Positions 9,950-18,357 of a stretch of 64,000 nucleotides of DNA are shown one piece after another (the stretch's first letter is position 1; every line of letters starts with the position of its first letter). Below the pieces are notes generated by a model. The model ran no database searches and was not told the origin of the DNA. It saw only the letters and a program-made list of their open reading frames with translations. Source of the DNA: Actinoplanes sp. NBC_00393. GTDB taxonomy: Bacteria; Actinomycetota; Actinomycetes; Mycobacteriales; Micromonosporaceae. Location: the NCBI RefSeq assembly GCF_036053395.1, contig NZ_CP107942.1, positions 2,136,501 through 2,200,500 of the forward strand. Direction: 5' to 3'. The position numbers and the translations under genes are program-made.

Positions 9950-10140
9950 GGCGGCCAGCGCTGTCCGGAGAGACCTTCCAGTCAGACGGCCACATCCGTA
10001 GCGGGTGTACCTACACCCGCCGCGGACGTGGCGGCGTTCGGGAACTCATGCGTCACTGGCCCGCCGTGCTTCCCAGCCAGATGGCCCGAAGGCCAGTTCC
10101 TGAACACCCATCGCGACCTGGACTCGAAGGGCTTCCAGCC
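9950..10140 (+). repeat. Dispersed intergenic repeat, copy A (with hairpin)
   Basis: This ~190-base stretch matches, in inverted orientation, the segment near 40870-41050. Both share in order: CTTCC, a central hairpin, a GCGTTCG-GAAC block and a GGCCAGTTCCTGAACACCCAT-like block. No convincing gene covers it. Its core is a strong nested hairpin at 9989-10032. The element belongs to no family I can name. Confidence 0.7.
9989..10032. other. Conserved 44-base nested hairpin in repeat copy A
   Basis: Inner stem GCGGGTGTA (10001-10009) pairs perfectly with TACACCCGC (10012-10020) around a CC loop. Outer arm GCCACATCCG (9989-9998) pairs with CGGACGTGGC (10023-10032) with a single A-C mismatch. The other copy (40961-41005) keeps the same architecture with different bases in the outer stem, which suggests that the structure is selected or that the copy spreads as a hairpin. 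Confidence 0.75.
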
Positions 10141-10294
10141 CCGGCCCGGCCTTCCCGCCTCGGCCTCTCCGGCCGTTCCCCGGCTCGTCCCAGCCCGGCC
10201 CGGTCCGGCTCGGCCCGGCTCGTCCCAGCCCGGCCCGGCCCCGGTCCGGCTCGGCCCGGCTTGGCCCGGCCCTGCCTGGCTCGGCCCGGCATGG
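10141..10294. repeat. GC-rich low-complexity tract (CGGCCCGGCT-type)
   Basis: Nearly pure CCCGG/CTCGG permutations; the block GGCTCGTCCCAGCCCGGCCC occurs at 10182 and again at 10217 (35-base offset), so it is an imperfect tandem array. The tract abuts the stop of the AraC-type gene. An open frame here encodes only Ala/Arg/Pro-rich filler, and I see no coding evidence. Confidence 0.7.
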
Positions 10295-11212
10295 TCAGCC
10301 TGCGGCTCGCCATTGGGCGGGGGTCATGTCGTGGTCGGTGCGGAAGCGGCGGATGAAGTAGCTGACGTCGGGATAGCCCACCCGGTGGCTGATCGCGGCG
10401 ACCGTCAGGTCCGTGTCGGCGAGTAGGCGGCGGGCCTGCTGCATTCGGCGTTGGGTGAGCCACTGCTGTACGGTGCGGCCGGTCTTGCGCCGGACCACGG
10501 TGGTCAGGTGGCCGGGGGTCAGGGACAGTTCGGCGGCCAGGTCGGACAGTGAGACCGGCTCGTGGAAACGCTGCTCGACAAGTTCGAACACTGCTGCCAG
10601 CAACGGTTCGTCGCCGGCGCGCAGTTCGTCCGGCACGCCGGCGGTCAGCCGGGAGGTGGCGACGAGCAGCAGGGTCAGGTGGGCCAGGGCGGCCTCGTGA
10701 TGCCCGTCGTGCCGGTCGCGCAACTCGGCGTCCAGCGCGGCGAAACGGTCGAACCAGGCGGCCCGCTCGGCCGGCGGCACGCGCAGTCGCTGGGCCCGGT
10801 CGGCGCCGCGGGCGAACGGGAACAGCAGCGGGTGAGCGCGCCACGACGGGTACGCCCCGGCCGGCCGGATCACGTCGGCTGGGAACGACGCCGTCCAGCC
10901 GTCCTCGACGACCTCGTCGTGCGGCGAGATGAACGAGACGACCTGGCCGGGGGCGATGACGAACAGGTCGCCGTCGGAGACCGTCCAGGTGCGGCCGTCG
11001 AGCAGGATCCGGCCGTCGGCCCGGTGCGCATAGAAGAGCACCAGGAAGTCGTGGGCGTGCGTCCAGCCGGGCGCCCACGAATCGCGGGGGATCCGGCCGG
11101 CCTTGACCGGCGCCGCGCCGGGCCGCCGATCGAACCCGACGACAGCCGAAGAAAGTGCTATCCCCTCCACAGATCCGCCGTTGTCCGTGTACTCGCCGAG
11201 CATGAGACTCAT
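10295..11212 (-). CDS. AraC-family transcriptional regulator
   Basis: About 305 residues. The N-terminal half is a cupin-like sensor domain (WTHAHDFLVLFYAHRADG, DGDLFVIAPGQVVSF). The C-terminal ~100 residues hold the two AraC helix-turn-helix motifs: LSDLAAELSLTPGHLTTVVR, and VAAISHRVGYPDVSYFIRRF, which carries the family signature. I prefer ATG 11212 or 11203, because an upstream start would overlap the divergent methyltransferase. The only 34-base gap to that gene suggests a shared divergent promoter. The effector is unknown. Confidence 0.88.
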   Translation of the reverse strand: MSLMLGEYTDNGGSVEGIALSSAVVGFDRRPGAAPVKAGRIPRDSWAPGWTHAHDFLVLFYAHRADGRILLDGRTWTVSDGDLFVIAPGQVVSFISPHDEVVEDGWTASFPADVIRPAGAYPSWRAHPLLFPFARGADRAQRLRVPPAERAAWFDRFAALDAELRDRHDGHHEAALAHLTLLLVATSRLTAGVPDELRAGDEPLLAAVFELVEQRFHEPVSLSDLAAELSLTPGHLTTVVRRKTGRTVQQWLTQRRMQQARRLLADTDLTVAAISHRVGYPDVSYFIRRFRTDHDMTPAQWRAAG

Positions 11213-11246
11213 CTTAAGACCGAACATCGTCTGATCGGAGCGTGGA

Positions 11247-11885
11247 ATGGCCACCACCAACCAGGACTATCTGCCGGCCATGGGGCAGCACTGGCTGCTC
11301 TTCCTCTACGACCCGTTGACTCGCATCTGGGGTGTGCCGAAGATGCACGCGGCACTGCTCGATCGCGCGGACATCCGGCCCGGGCACCGGGTGCTCGACA
11401 TCGGCTGCGGGACCGGCAATCTGCTCCGTGCGCTGGGCAGGCGCACGCCGGGCGTACCGATGACCGGCATTGATCCTGATCCGGCCGGCCTGCGCCGTGC
11501 CGGGCGCAAGGCCCGCCGGGCCGGCCTGGAAATCGAGTTCAAGCAGGCGTACGCGTCGAGCCTGCCGTTCCCCGACGCCGGCTTCGACCGGGTGCTCTCG
11601 TCGTTCATGCTGCACCACCTGCGCGAGGAGGAGACGCGGCAGGGCCTCGCCGAGATCCGGCGGGTGCTGCGGCCCGGCGGCGAACTGCACATCGTCGACG
11701 TGGCCGGGATGTCCGCCGAGGGCCGGGCCGGCCGCAAGGTCGCGCACAAGCATCCCCACCTCGTCGGCAACCTCCCGGGCCGGGTGCTGGCCGCGCTGCG
11801 CGAGGCCGGCTTCGGCGAGGCGACCGAGAACGGCCGCGGCAAGGACCGCTTCGGCGGCCACGTCTTCTACCGCGCCGCGAAGTAA
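11247..11885 (+). CDS. Class I SAM-dependent methyltransferase
   Basis: 212 residues. VLDIGCGTGN near residues 49-58 is motif I for S-adenosylmethionine binding, MTGIDPDPAGL is the acidic loop after strand 2, and FDRVLSSFMLHHL followed by VLRPGGELHIVDVAG are motifs II/III of the UbiE/small-molecule methyltransferase type. It is divergent from the AraC regulator, which may control it. The stop TAA lies just before a truncated adenylate-forming gene. The substrate is unknown. Confidence 0.9.
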   Translation: MATTNQDYLPAMGQHWLLFLYDPLTRIWGVPKMHAALLDRADIRPGHRVLDIGCGTGNLLRALGRRTPGVPMTGIDPDPAGLRRAGRKARRAGLEIEFKQAYASSLPFPDAGFDRVLSSFMLHHLREEETRQGLAEIRRVLRPGGELHIVDVAGMSAEGRAGRKVAHKHPHLVGNLPGRVLAALREAGFGEATENGRGKDRFGGHVFYRAAK

Positions 11886-11923
11886 GGCGCCGCTCCGGCC
11901 GGCCCACCGTCTGGCCCCGCTCG

Positions 11924-13033
11924 GTGCTCGACGAACAGGCCGTGACCGCCCGCTTCGAACAGGTCTTCGTGGACGGCTTCCGGGCCGCCGAGCGCAGCAC
12001 CCTGGCCGTGGGCTGTTTCGCGCTCGGCAACTGGGTCGGTGGCATGTACACCACGGCCGCCTGCCGTGACCTCGCCGCCCGCGGCCATCCGATCACCGTC
12101 GCGACGCCCGGCAACGACGTCGCCGAGATCCTGCGGGTGGTCGCCGAACTCGGGCCGCTCTTCGACCAGGTCGTTCTGCTCGGCTATCCGCCGTTCATCA
12201 AGAACGTCATCGACGCGGGGGCCGGCTGGTCCGCGTACCGAATCAAGATCGTGCTGGCCGGTGAGGTCTTCAGTGAGGCCTGGCGCGACCTGGTGGCCGC
12301 CCGGGCCGGCATGGCCGACCCGGCCACGGACGTGGCGTCCCTCTACGGCACGGCCGACGCCGGGGTCCTGGGCAACGAAACCCCATTGAGCGTACGCGTG
12401 AGGCGGTTCCTCGCCGACCGCCCGGACATCGCGACGCCGCTGTTCGGCGACGGCCGCCTGCCCACCCTGGTCCAGTACGACCCGGCCACCCGCTTCTTCG
12501 AGACGGTCGGCGACACGCTCGCCTTCACCGCCGACGGCGCGCTGCCACTCATGCGCTACCACATCGCCGACGATGGCGGGCTGATCAACCACGCCGACCT
12601 GATGACGCTCTGCCGCGACCACGACTTCGATCCCGGGGACGGACCGGAGCTGCCGTTCGTCTGGGTCTTCGGCCGGTCGCTGTTCACCGTCTCGTTCTTC
12701 GGCGCCAACCTCTACCGGGAGAACGTCACCGTCGGCCTGGAACGCCTACACGTCGCCGGCCAGGTCACCGGCAAGTTCGTGCTGCGCAGCGTCGAGGACG
12801 CCGACCGCGACCGGCGCCTGCGGGTGGCGGTCGAGCTGGCGCCCGGCGGGACCGGCACACCTGAGCTGGCCGCGACGATAGCGGAGTCCATCCGCACCGA
12901 GCTGCTGCGGCTCAACAGCGAGTTCGCGCACTACGTGCCCGCGGAATACCAGCTGCCGCAGGTGGACTTGCGCGCGACCGGCGACCCGGAATTCTTCCCG
13001 CCGGGCGTGAAGCATCGCTACACCCGACCTTGA
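11924..13033 (+). CDS. PaaK/CapK-like adenylate-forming protein, probably 5'-truncated
   Basis: 369 codons from GTG 11924. The protein resembles the middle and C-terminal parts of phenylacetate-CoA ligase/CapK-like AMP-forming enzymes (FALGNWVGGMYTTAACRDLA, VLLGYPPFIKNVIDAG, IKIVLAGEVFSE). The ATP-binding loop that should precede it is missing. The same frame upstream of the GTG still reads SGRPTVWPRS (11894-11923), which looks like the end of an S-G-x-T-G-R-P loop and then runs straight into the methyltransferase stop region. I infer that a deletion removed roughly the first 100 residues and fused the remnant to the methyltransferase end. Activity is doubtful. Confidence 0.65.
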   Translation: MLDEQAVTARFEQVFVDGFRAAERSTLAVGCFALGNWVGGMYTTAACRDLAARGHPITVATPGNDVAEILRVVAELGPLFDQVVLLGYPPFIKNVIDAGAGWSAYRIKIVLAGEVFSEAWRDLVAARAGMADPATDVASLYGTADAGVLGNETPLSVRVRRFLADRPDIATPLFGDGRLPTLVQYDPATRFFETVGDTLAFTADGALPLMRYHIADDGGLINHADLMTLCRDHDFDPGDGPELPFVWVFGRSLFTVSFFGANLYRENVTVGLERLHVAGQVTGKFVLRSVEDADRDRRLRVAVELAPGGTGTPELAATIAESIRTELLRLNSEFAHYVPAEYQLPQVDLRATGDPEFFPPGVKHRYTRP

Positions 13034-13112
13034 AAGATCGTTTTTCAACCGATAGCGATCAATGGGGAAACTGTGTCAATCTGAGACTCGCCCGGTTGGA
13101 TGGAGGTGGCGC

Positions 13113-15767
13113 GTGCAATCTCCTAGACGGCTTCTGTTGTCGTTGCTGGTTGCTTTGGCCGCGCTCCTGACCGGGGTGATCGGAATTGCCGTGGAGGCGG
13201 CGACCGTGCCAGGCGATTGGCCTTGGCCAGCCAACCTGATTCAAAAAGAGCCATGGCTGTGGGTAGGGGTCATTCTCCTGTTGATGGTCATTCTCGCGGT
13301 GTGGATGTCGATGACCGGCGAGAAGCGTGTCGTACCGCGGGGCGACGGTGGCGACAACGCAACGACGGCTGGCGTGCACAACTCGCACAACACCTACCAC
13401 TACTACGGTGACAGCGCTGCCCGGCCTCCGATGCCCGCCTTAGCCCCGGAGCAGGAGGCCAGCGACGACGGTCCGGGTTATCGTGAGGTGCCGGATCTAC
13501 CGGAGTTTGTGCCGGTCGCAGTGCGCGACCGTGTCGACGTGCTGGAGAGGCTGCGGGCGGAACTGCAAGATTCGCGGACCGTCTTCCTGCAACTGGTGGG
13601 TGATCCCGGGATCGGCAAGACTGCTGTTGCAGCCGAGGTCGCCCGAATGGCTCCTGGGGAAGTCGAGCCGATCTATCTGGCGGTTCAGGGACACCCTGGA
13701 GTAAATGCGGTGACCGTACTGGATCGCCTGGCCACTGCGATCGGGGATCCGGTCGAGCGGCAACGAATTGGTGAGCGAATCCGTGCTCCAGAGGCAGATT
13801 TCCGCAGCAAGCTCGAGGATGTTCTGGCGCACTTGGGAAACCGGCAGATCTGGCTTATTTTAGACGACGCCCAGGATCTGATTTCCGTGGACGGGCGGGT
13901 AATTCGTGACGAGATGCTGGATTCGCTCTTCGCGGAACTCCTGGTCACCGCACGCGAACACCGGACGAAGGTCCTCATCGTCACTCAGAAGCCGCTGCCG
14001 CTAGCCGAGTTCTCCGAGGTGCAGATGATCGGCGGGCTCACCGGCGACGACTTCGACGGCTTCCTGACCGACCTGGCTGCGGCGGGTCTGTCCGGCTCGG
14101 CTGACCTTCCATCTTCGGAGGTTGCCAAGGCGACCGGCGGGATTCCTCGCGGGGCCGAATTGGTTTTGGCGGCTCGGGAGGTGACCCGCGTGCGTGCGTC
14201 CGACCTGCTACGGGCCGCGGACAAGCCGTCGTACTGGGCAAAGGTCATCCTGTCTGCGCTGGCCCCGTCCCAGCAGCGTGTTGTGCGGGCACTGGCAGCC
14301 TTGGGCCGTCCAGCCGGGCCCGACGTCGTTGCTCACCTTTGCGGTGACGACGAGGGCGACGTGCGTGACGTCCTGATCGCGCTGACGGGCTGCCGGCTGG
14401 TCAGGCACCGCGGTCACCGGTTCTACTTGCCGGCTGCAGAGGCGGCACGGTTGGCGGCGTTCATCGGCGACGAGCCGGTGCGGGAGTCCCGCCGGCGGGC
14501 AGCGAAGTACTTCGCGAGCCGGGAACGTGGCACCGCCCTGCGGTTGGCCGATCTTGAGGATGCGTTCCACGCCATTGACTTGTACCTCAGAGCCGACGAA
14601 CCAGTCCTTGCTGTGCGCCTCGCGGACCAGCTTGAATACCGGCACCTGCGGAGCTGGGGTCACAGTGCCGTACTGCTCCCATGGCTGCAGGAACTCGCGA
14701 GCGGCCTAGAAGGTCATCTTCCTGAGCAGGTGATCAACGCGTCCTTGCAGGCGCAGGCCCAGGCGCAACAAGGAAACTTGAAGGAGGCGATCGCCACGAT
14801 CGGGTGGGCCGGCCGGATGAACCGTGATCCTGCCAAACAGGTCGAACTAGTCGTGGACCTCAGTGGCTACTGGTTCCGTGCCGGCCAATTGGCGAACGCG
14901 AGAGGCGGCTATCGGTTCCTCACCGAGCATCCGTCAGGGCATCCGGTGATTCCCTTCGGGCTGGCTGGGTTGGCGCGGTGCCAGGTGGAAATTGGTGACT
15001 TCACAACCGCCCGGGAGCATATTGCAGCGGCGCGGGCCGCGCTGGCCGAACTGGACGGCAAGCGTGACTCGACCCGTCGCCTCGAGATCGACCTGCTTTA
15101 CCAACGGGCCCTTATCAGCTCAGAGGAGGGCGACGAACGAGCCGCCAACGGCCTCCTCGACGAAGCCAGGGATAGGGCTCGGCCTGACGAGCGCGTGCGT
15201 GAGGCACGCTGCGACGACCTCGAAGCCAGGATGCACCTTTACCGGCGTGACCACCGTGCCGCGTACCGACTCGCGAAGAGGGCCTACTCCGTGGCGGCCC
15301 AGGTGGGCAATCCTAGCCTCTACAGCACGGCGGGAGTGACTCTCGCCTTGACCGAACTGAGTCAGGGCCGGCCGAGTGAGGCGTTAGCCGCCGCCACCGT
15401 AGCTGCACGGTACGGCCTTCGGCTCTACGCCCCCGAGACACTCGTCGTCCAGGGGTTAGCCTCGCTGCGGTGCCGCGACGTGGGTGATCGCACACGGAAG
15501 TGCTTCATGTCCGCTGTCCAACTCACCGGGGAACTGCTACCTCTCGCGGAGGGCAGCTATCTGCTCCACGAGGCACGCGGTTTGGCCTTGGGCGGTCTTG
15601 CGCTGCTGCACTCTGCCGACGAAAAGAAGGCAGAAGAGGCATACGAGGCTGCCATAGCGGTTGTGGATCATCCGGGTGCCCGGGCGCGCCGACGGGAACT
15701 GTTCACCGCGCTGATCGCTGATCAGCCCAACGACGTACTCCCGGAGTTGCGAAAGCTTCTACTTTGA
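13113..15767 (+). CDS. Membrane-anchored STAND-type NTPase with TPR-like C-terminus
   Basis: 884 residues from GTG 13113, chosen because GGAGG (13102-13106) lies 6 bases ahead; ATG 13062 is in frame but has no such site. Two hydrophobic segments (about residues 5-27 and 48-66) anchor the N-terminus. A linker with HNSHNTYHYYGD follows. The NTPase carries a P-loop GDPGIGKTA near residue 164 and Walker B IWLILDDAQDL near 245; a winged-helix-like part follows. From about residue 500 the chain is made of TPR-like helical repeats (ALAELSQG-type units). This is the architecture of signal-transducing STAND ATPases used in regulation or immunity. Its target is unknown. Codons are less GC-biased than in neighbours. 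Confidence 0.8.
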   Translation: MQSPRRLLLSLLVALAALLTGVIGIAVEAATVPGDWPWPANLIQKEPWLWVGVILLLMVILAVWMSMTGEKRVVPRGDGGDNATTAGVHNSHNTYHYYGDSAARPPMPALAPEQEASDDGPGYREVPDLPEFVPVAVRDRVDVLERLRAELQDSRTVFLQLVGDPGIGKTAVAAEVARMAPGEVEPIYLAVQGHPGVNAVTVLDRLATAIGDPVERQRIGERIRAPEADFRSKLEDVLAHLGNRQIWLILDDAQDLISVDGRVIRDEMLDSLFAELLVTAREHRTKVLIVTQKPLPLAEFSEVQMIGGLTGDDFDGFLTDLAAAGLSGSADLPSSEVAKATGGIPRGAELVLAAREVTRVRASDLLRAADKPSYWAKVILSALAPSQQRVVRALAALGRPAGPDVVAHLCGDDEGDVRDVLIALTGCRLVRHRGHRFYLPAAEAARLAAFIGDEPVRESRRRAAKYFASRERGTALRLADLEDAFHAIDLYLRADEPVLAVRLADQLEYRHLRSWGHSAVLLPWLQELASGLEGHLPEQVINASLQAQAQAQQGNLKEAIATIGWAGRMNRDPAKQVELVVDLSGYWFRAGQLANARGGYRFLTEHPSGHPVIPFGLAGLARCQVEIGDFTTAREHIAAARAALAELDGKRDSTRRLEIDLLYQRALISSEEGDERAANGLLDEARDRARPDERVREARCDDLEARMHLYRRDHRAAYRLAKRAYSVAAQVGNPSLYSTAGVTLALTELSQGRPSEALAAATVAARYGLRLYAPETLVVQGLASLRCRDVGDRTRKCFMSAVQLTGELLPLAEGSYLLHEARGLALGGLALLHSADEKKAEEAYEAAIAVVDHPGARARRRELFTALIADQPNDVLPELRKLLL

Positions 15768-16370
15768 TCAGAGCCAGCCCTGATTCTGGGCCTTGATGAG
15801 CGCGTCGGTGCGGTTACTGGCCCCCAGCCTGGTGTACAGATCCCGCAGGAGGCGGAACATCATTCGCTCGGAATAACCCGCCTCGGTAGCCAGTCGGTTG
15901 ACGGTCATCCCTTTTGCGAGCTTGCGCAACCAATCGCGATCTTGCGCAGAGGGTCCCTCGGGCAGCGGTTCCGTGGTGACCGGTGCGGTCAAGGCACGTA
16001 ACACATCGACCGGGACTATGGGTTCACCACGGAGGACGGCCTGGAATCGTTCGCGCAGTAGCGCGGGACTGGTGTCGCGTGCCATGACGCATACCGCCCC
16101 GGCCCGTAGAGCACGCACTGAGGCAGTCACTGACATTTGCTCCAGCAACGCCACCAGCCTCAAGTCGGCGGTCATCCGGGCAAGGCTCTCCATCAGATGC
16201 CAGTCGGACTCGGACAGCAGGGTGAGGATGACGACCTTGGTCTGTCGATCGTTCACCCAGGCCACCAGGTCGTCCGGGGCCTCCGATTCGAACCCGGCGC
16301 CGCGCAAGATCTCCTTGAGGCCGTGCCGGAAGACCGGCAGGGGATCGGCGACAGCGATCCGCACCAGCAT
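15768..16370 (-). CDS. LuxR-type response-regulator-like protein with degenerate receiver
   Basis: 200 residues from ATG 16370, which has GGAGGT 9 bases upstream. The N-terminal half folds like a NarL receiver (VRIAVADPLPVFRHGLKEIL), but the phospho-acceptor strand reads VVILTLLSESD, with Thr where Asp is expected, and the conserved Lys strand reads CVMARD. It therefore probably works without phosphorylation. The C-terminal ~60 residues form the LuxR helix-turn-helix (LAKGMTVNRLATEAGYSERM). Its stop codon abuts the stop of the convergent STAND gene with no gap (TGATCA), and it is divergent from a small helical protein. It may regulate this module. Confidence 0.8.
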   Translation of the reverse strand: MLVRIAVADPLPVFRHGLKEILRGAGFESEAPDDLVAWVNDRQTKVVILTLLSESDWHLMESLARMTADLRLVALLEQMSVTASVRALRAGAVCVMARDTSPALLRERFQAVLRGEPIVPVDVLRALTAPVTTEPLPEGPSAQDRDWLRKLAKGMTVNRLATEAGYSERMMFRLLRDLYTRLGASNRTDALIKAQNQGWL

Positions 16371-16509
16371 GGAATCGTGACCTCCGATCACCACAGAAAA
16401 CGTCCGCTGATCCTTGCCGATGTCGTGACGGTGCGCCACTAAGCCACGCCATTGCAGGGAACTGCCACTTTTCTGGCGTCATGGACCTGCGCGCCCTCAG
16501 CCACTTAGC

Positions 16510-16872
16510 GTGACTGACATGTCACCATCTGGCGATGTCCCTGAGTTTCGTGCTGAGGACTTTCCTGAGCTGAATGATCCGCGTTATGCAAACTTTGCTC
16601 GCTTTTCGTTCTTCGATGACGTGGCTGGGCTCAGGGCCGCCGTAACGGAATGCCTCAACGAGGCGTCGACCCGCACGGCCGAACTCGATGCCTGCGCAAC
16701 GCGATTGGCGAGCCTGCTGTATAACCTCGCCCAGATCGCTCTGAGTAGTCAGAGCCAGGACCTCCGCGATGCCTATCTACACCTACGCTCGGCGCTGAGC
16801 ATCGTTGAACAGGCCAGTGCAAACCTTCGATCAGCACATGCGAGCGGCGAGCGGTACGTCGGTAATTCGTGA
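16510..16872 (+). CDS. Small helical protein of unknown function
   Basis: 120 residues from GTG 16510 (ATG 16519 is an alternative). I do not recognise a family. An acidic N-terminus (about 35 residues, rich in Asp/Glu/Phe) is followed by predicted amphipathic helices with heptad-like spacing of Leu/Ala through the rest, as in small coiled-coil or WXG-like proteins. No signal peptide or membrane span is visible. It is divergent from the receiver-like regulator and shares the relaxed codon use of the STAND gene, so the three may form one module. Confidence 0.6.
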   Translation: MTDMSPSGDVPEFRAEDFPELNDPRYANFARFSFFDDVAGLRAAVTECLNEASTRTAELDACATRLASLLYNLAQIALSSQSQDLRDAYLHLRSALSIVEQASANLRSAHASGERYVGNS

Positions 16873-17004
16873 CTGCCCCACATCGCGGGTCCGTCGAACG
16901 GTTGGTCCTAACTGGCCGTACCTACTGTCGCGCCGCCTTCTCCTCTCGGTGCCCGTCCCGGAAGAATGCGATGTCTCCACCGCACAATCGAGGAGACACC
17001 TTTC

Positions 17005-17457
17005 ATGCGTAAATTGTTCGGAGCCGGATTCGCGGTCGCTCTCGCCGCGGTCGGTGGCCTCGCCGTCTCGTCGCCGGCCTCGGCGGCGCCGGCGCTGCGT
17101 TTCCACAGCACGCAGTACGACTCGCCGGGTAAGGACACCCGCAGCAACAAGAGCCTCAAAGCTGAATGGATCTCGCTGGTCAACACCGGCAAGAAGGCGG
17201 TCAGCCTGAAGGGCTGGACGATCGTCGACAAGTCGCGGACCTACACGTTCGGGAACGTGCGGATTGCGGCGAACGGCGGCCGGATCTGGCTGCACACCGG
17301 ATCGGCCACCGACACCGCGACGCACGTCTACTGGGGTAGTGGGAACTACGTGTGGAACAACACCGGGGACACCGCGATTCTGCGGACCCCGGCGAAGAAG
17401 CAGCACGACAAGTGCACGTGGAACAACAAGAAGGGCCGCACCAAGGTCGCCTGCTGA
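17005..17457 (+). CDS. Secreted lamin-tail-domain protein
   Basis: 150 residues. ATG 17005 follows AGGAGA; the first ~29 residues are a Sec signal peptide ending in a predicted SPASA-AP cleavage site. The mature part matches the lamin tail domain: AEWISLVNTGKKAVSLKGW followed by TIVDKSRTYTF, NGGRIWLHTG and NYVWNNTGDTAILR. This immunoglobulin-like fold is common in extracellular actinomycete proteins and often binds other polymers or partners. A pair of Cys (in DKCTW and at the C-terminus VAC) may form a disulfide. It is a stand-alone gene. Confidence 0.88.
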   Translation: MRKLFGAGFAVALAAVGGLAVSSPASAAPALRFHSTQYDSPGKDTRSNKSLKAEWISLVNTGKKAVSLKGWTIVDKSRTYTFGNVRIAANGGRIWLHTGSATDTATHVYWGSGNYVWNNTGDTAILRTPAKKQHDKCTWNNKKGRTKVAC

Positions 17458-17489
17458 CCATCGGGCCAGACCGGACCCGCCGCCGCTGC

Positions 17490-17642
17490 TCAGGTGCGGC
17501 GGCGGGTCCGGATGGCGTAGAACACGACACCGGCGACGAGCAGCAGGCACAGGCCCTGCAGGCCGGGGGAGTCGTCGTATCCGCCGAAGATGAAACCGGC
17601 GACGCCGAGCGCGATCGCGAGCGCGATGATGACGTATTTCAT
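17490..17642 (-). CDS. Small two-helix membrane protein
   Basis: 50 residues from ATG 17642, overlapping the stop of the XRE regulator (ATGA), so it is the third gene of a coupled operon. It consists of two hydrophobic helices (YVIIALAIALGVAGFIF and GLCLLLVAGVVFYAI) joined by a short YDDSPG turn, with an Arg-rich cytoplasmic end. No family recognised; the coupling to DUF2975 and XRE genes suggests a role with them. Confidence 0.65.
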   Translation of the reverse strand: MKYVIIALAIALGVAGFIFGGYDDSPGLQGLCLLLVAGVVFYAIRTRRRT

Positions 17643-17857
17643 TCGGATTCCCCGTCCTCCACGTATTCCAGCAGGTCGCCGGGCTGGCATTCGAGCACCC
17701 GGCACATCGCTTCGAGGGTGCTGAACCGTACCGCTTTGGCCCGGCCGTTCTTCAGGACCGCGATGTTCGCCGGGGTGAGTCCCACCTTCTCGGCGAACTC
17801 GCCCACGCTCATCTTGCGTTTCGCCAGCTGCACATCGATGCGCACGACGATCGGCAT
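17639..17857 (-). CDS. XRE/Cro-type small transcriptional regulator
   Basis: 72 residues, essentially one helix-turn-helix domain: MSVGEFAEKVGLTPANIAVL is the first helix pair with the recognition helix, then FSTLEAMCRVLECQPGDLLEY. This is the YozG-like type that is regularly paired with DUF2975 membrane proteins. ATG 17857 overlaps the DUF2975 stop, and its own stop overlaps the next small gene. It probably autoregulates the operon. Confidence 0.88.
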   Translation of the reverse strand: MPIVVRIDVQLAKRKMSVGEFAEKVGLTPANIAVLKNGRAKAVRFSTLEAMCRVLECQPGDLLEYVEDGESE

Positions 17858-18336
17858 CAGATCACCGCTTCCATGTCGGTGCGCAGTGTGGTGGCCCGCC
17901 GCAGCAGGGCCCGCATGACCACCATGAGCAGCCCGATCACCGCGACCCCGACCAGCGCGAGGAACAGCAGCAGCGGCAGGCCGGGATCGGTCGCGTTGAT
18001 GCCGACGAAGAGGAAGACGCCGGCCAGCACCACCCAGCCGGACGCGATCGCCCACACGATCGCGTCCACCCAGACCAGGGACTCCTCGCTGAAGATCCGG
18101 TCATTCTTGACCCGGGTGAGCAGCTTCCAGGTGGCCACGATGACCACCTGCACACACACCACCCAGAAGATCGACACGATGGTGGCCGGCCACCTCAGGT
18201 AGGCGTCGTCCGGACTCTCCCGGGCCATGTGCGCGAACTGCCCTGGCAGCGACACCGTCTCGAAGAAGACCAGCACGCCGAAAAGCGCGACCAGGAAGAA
18301 CCGGAGCGCGGCAACCGCTCGACTTTCAGAAAACAT
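17857..18336 (-). CDS. DUF2975 family membrane protein
   Basis: 159 residues with four hydrophobic segments (about residues 9-30, 50-70, 90-110 and 118-140). The cytoplasmic motif WKLLTRVKNDRIFSEESLVW is the hallmark of DUF2975 proteins, which are almost always followed by an XRE-type regulator, as here. The biochemical role is not known; such pairs may act as membrane-linked regulatory switches. It is first in a three-gene coupled operon. Confidence 0.88.
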   Translation of the reverse strand: MFSESRAVAALRFFLVALFGVLVFFETVSLPGQFAHMARESPDDAYLRWPATIVSIFWVVCVQVVIVATWKLLTRVKNDRIFSEESLVWVDAIVWAIASGWVVLAGVFLFVGINATDPGLPLLLFLALVGVAVIGLLMVVMRALLRRATTLRTDMEAVI

Positions 18337-18357
18337 GGATCGAATCTCGCTGGAAAC

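Noticed and set aside
9929..10426. Open frames through the GC-rich repeat tract
   Set aside because: They encode Pro-Ala-Arg-Gly filler, and all frames are equally open; I treat the region as repeat DNA.
13030..13048. Small hairpin TTGAAA-N7-TTTCAA after the truncated ligase
   Set aside because: Weak AT stem without a GC core; not convincing as a terminator.
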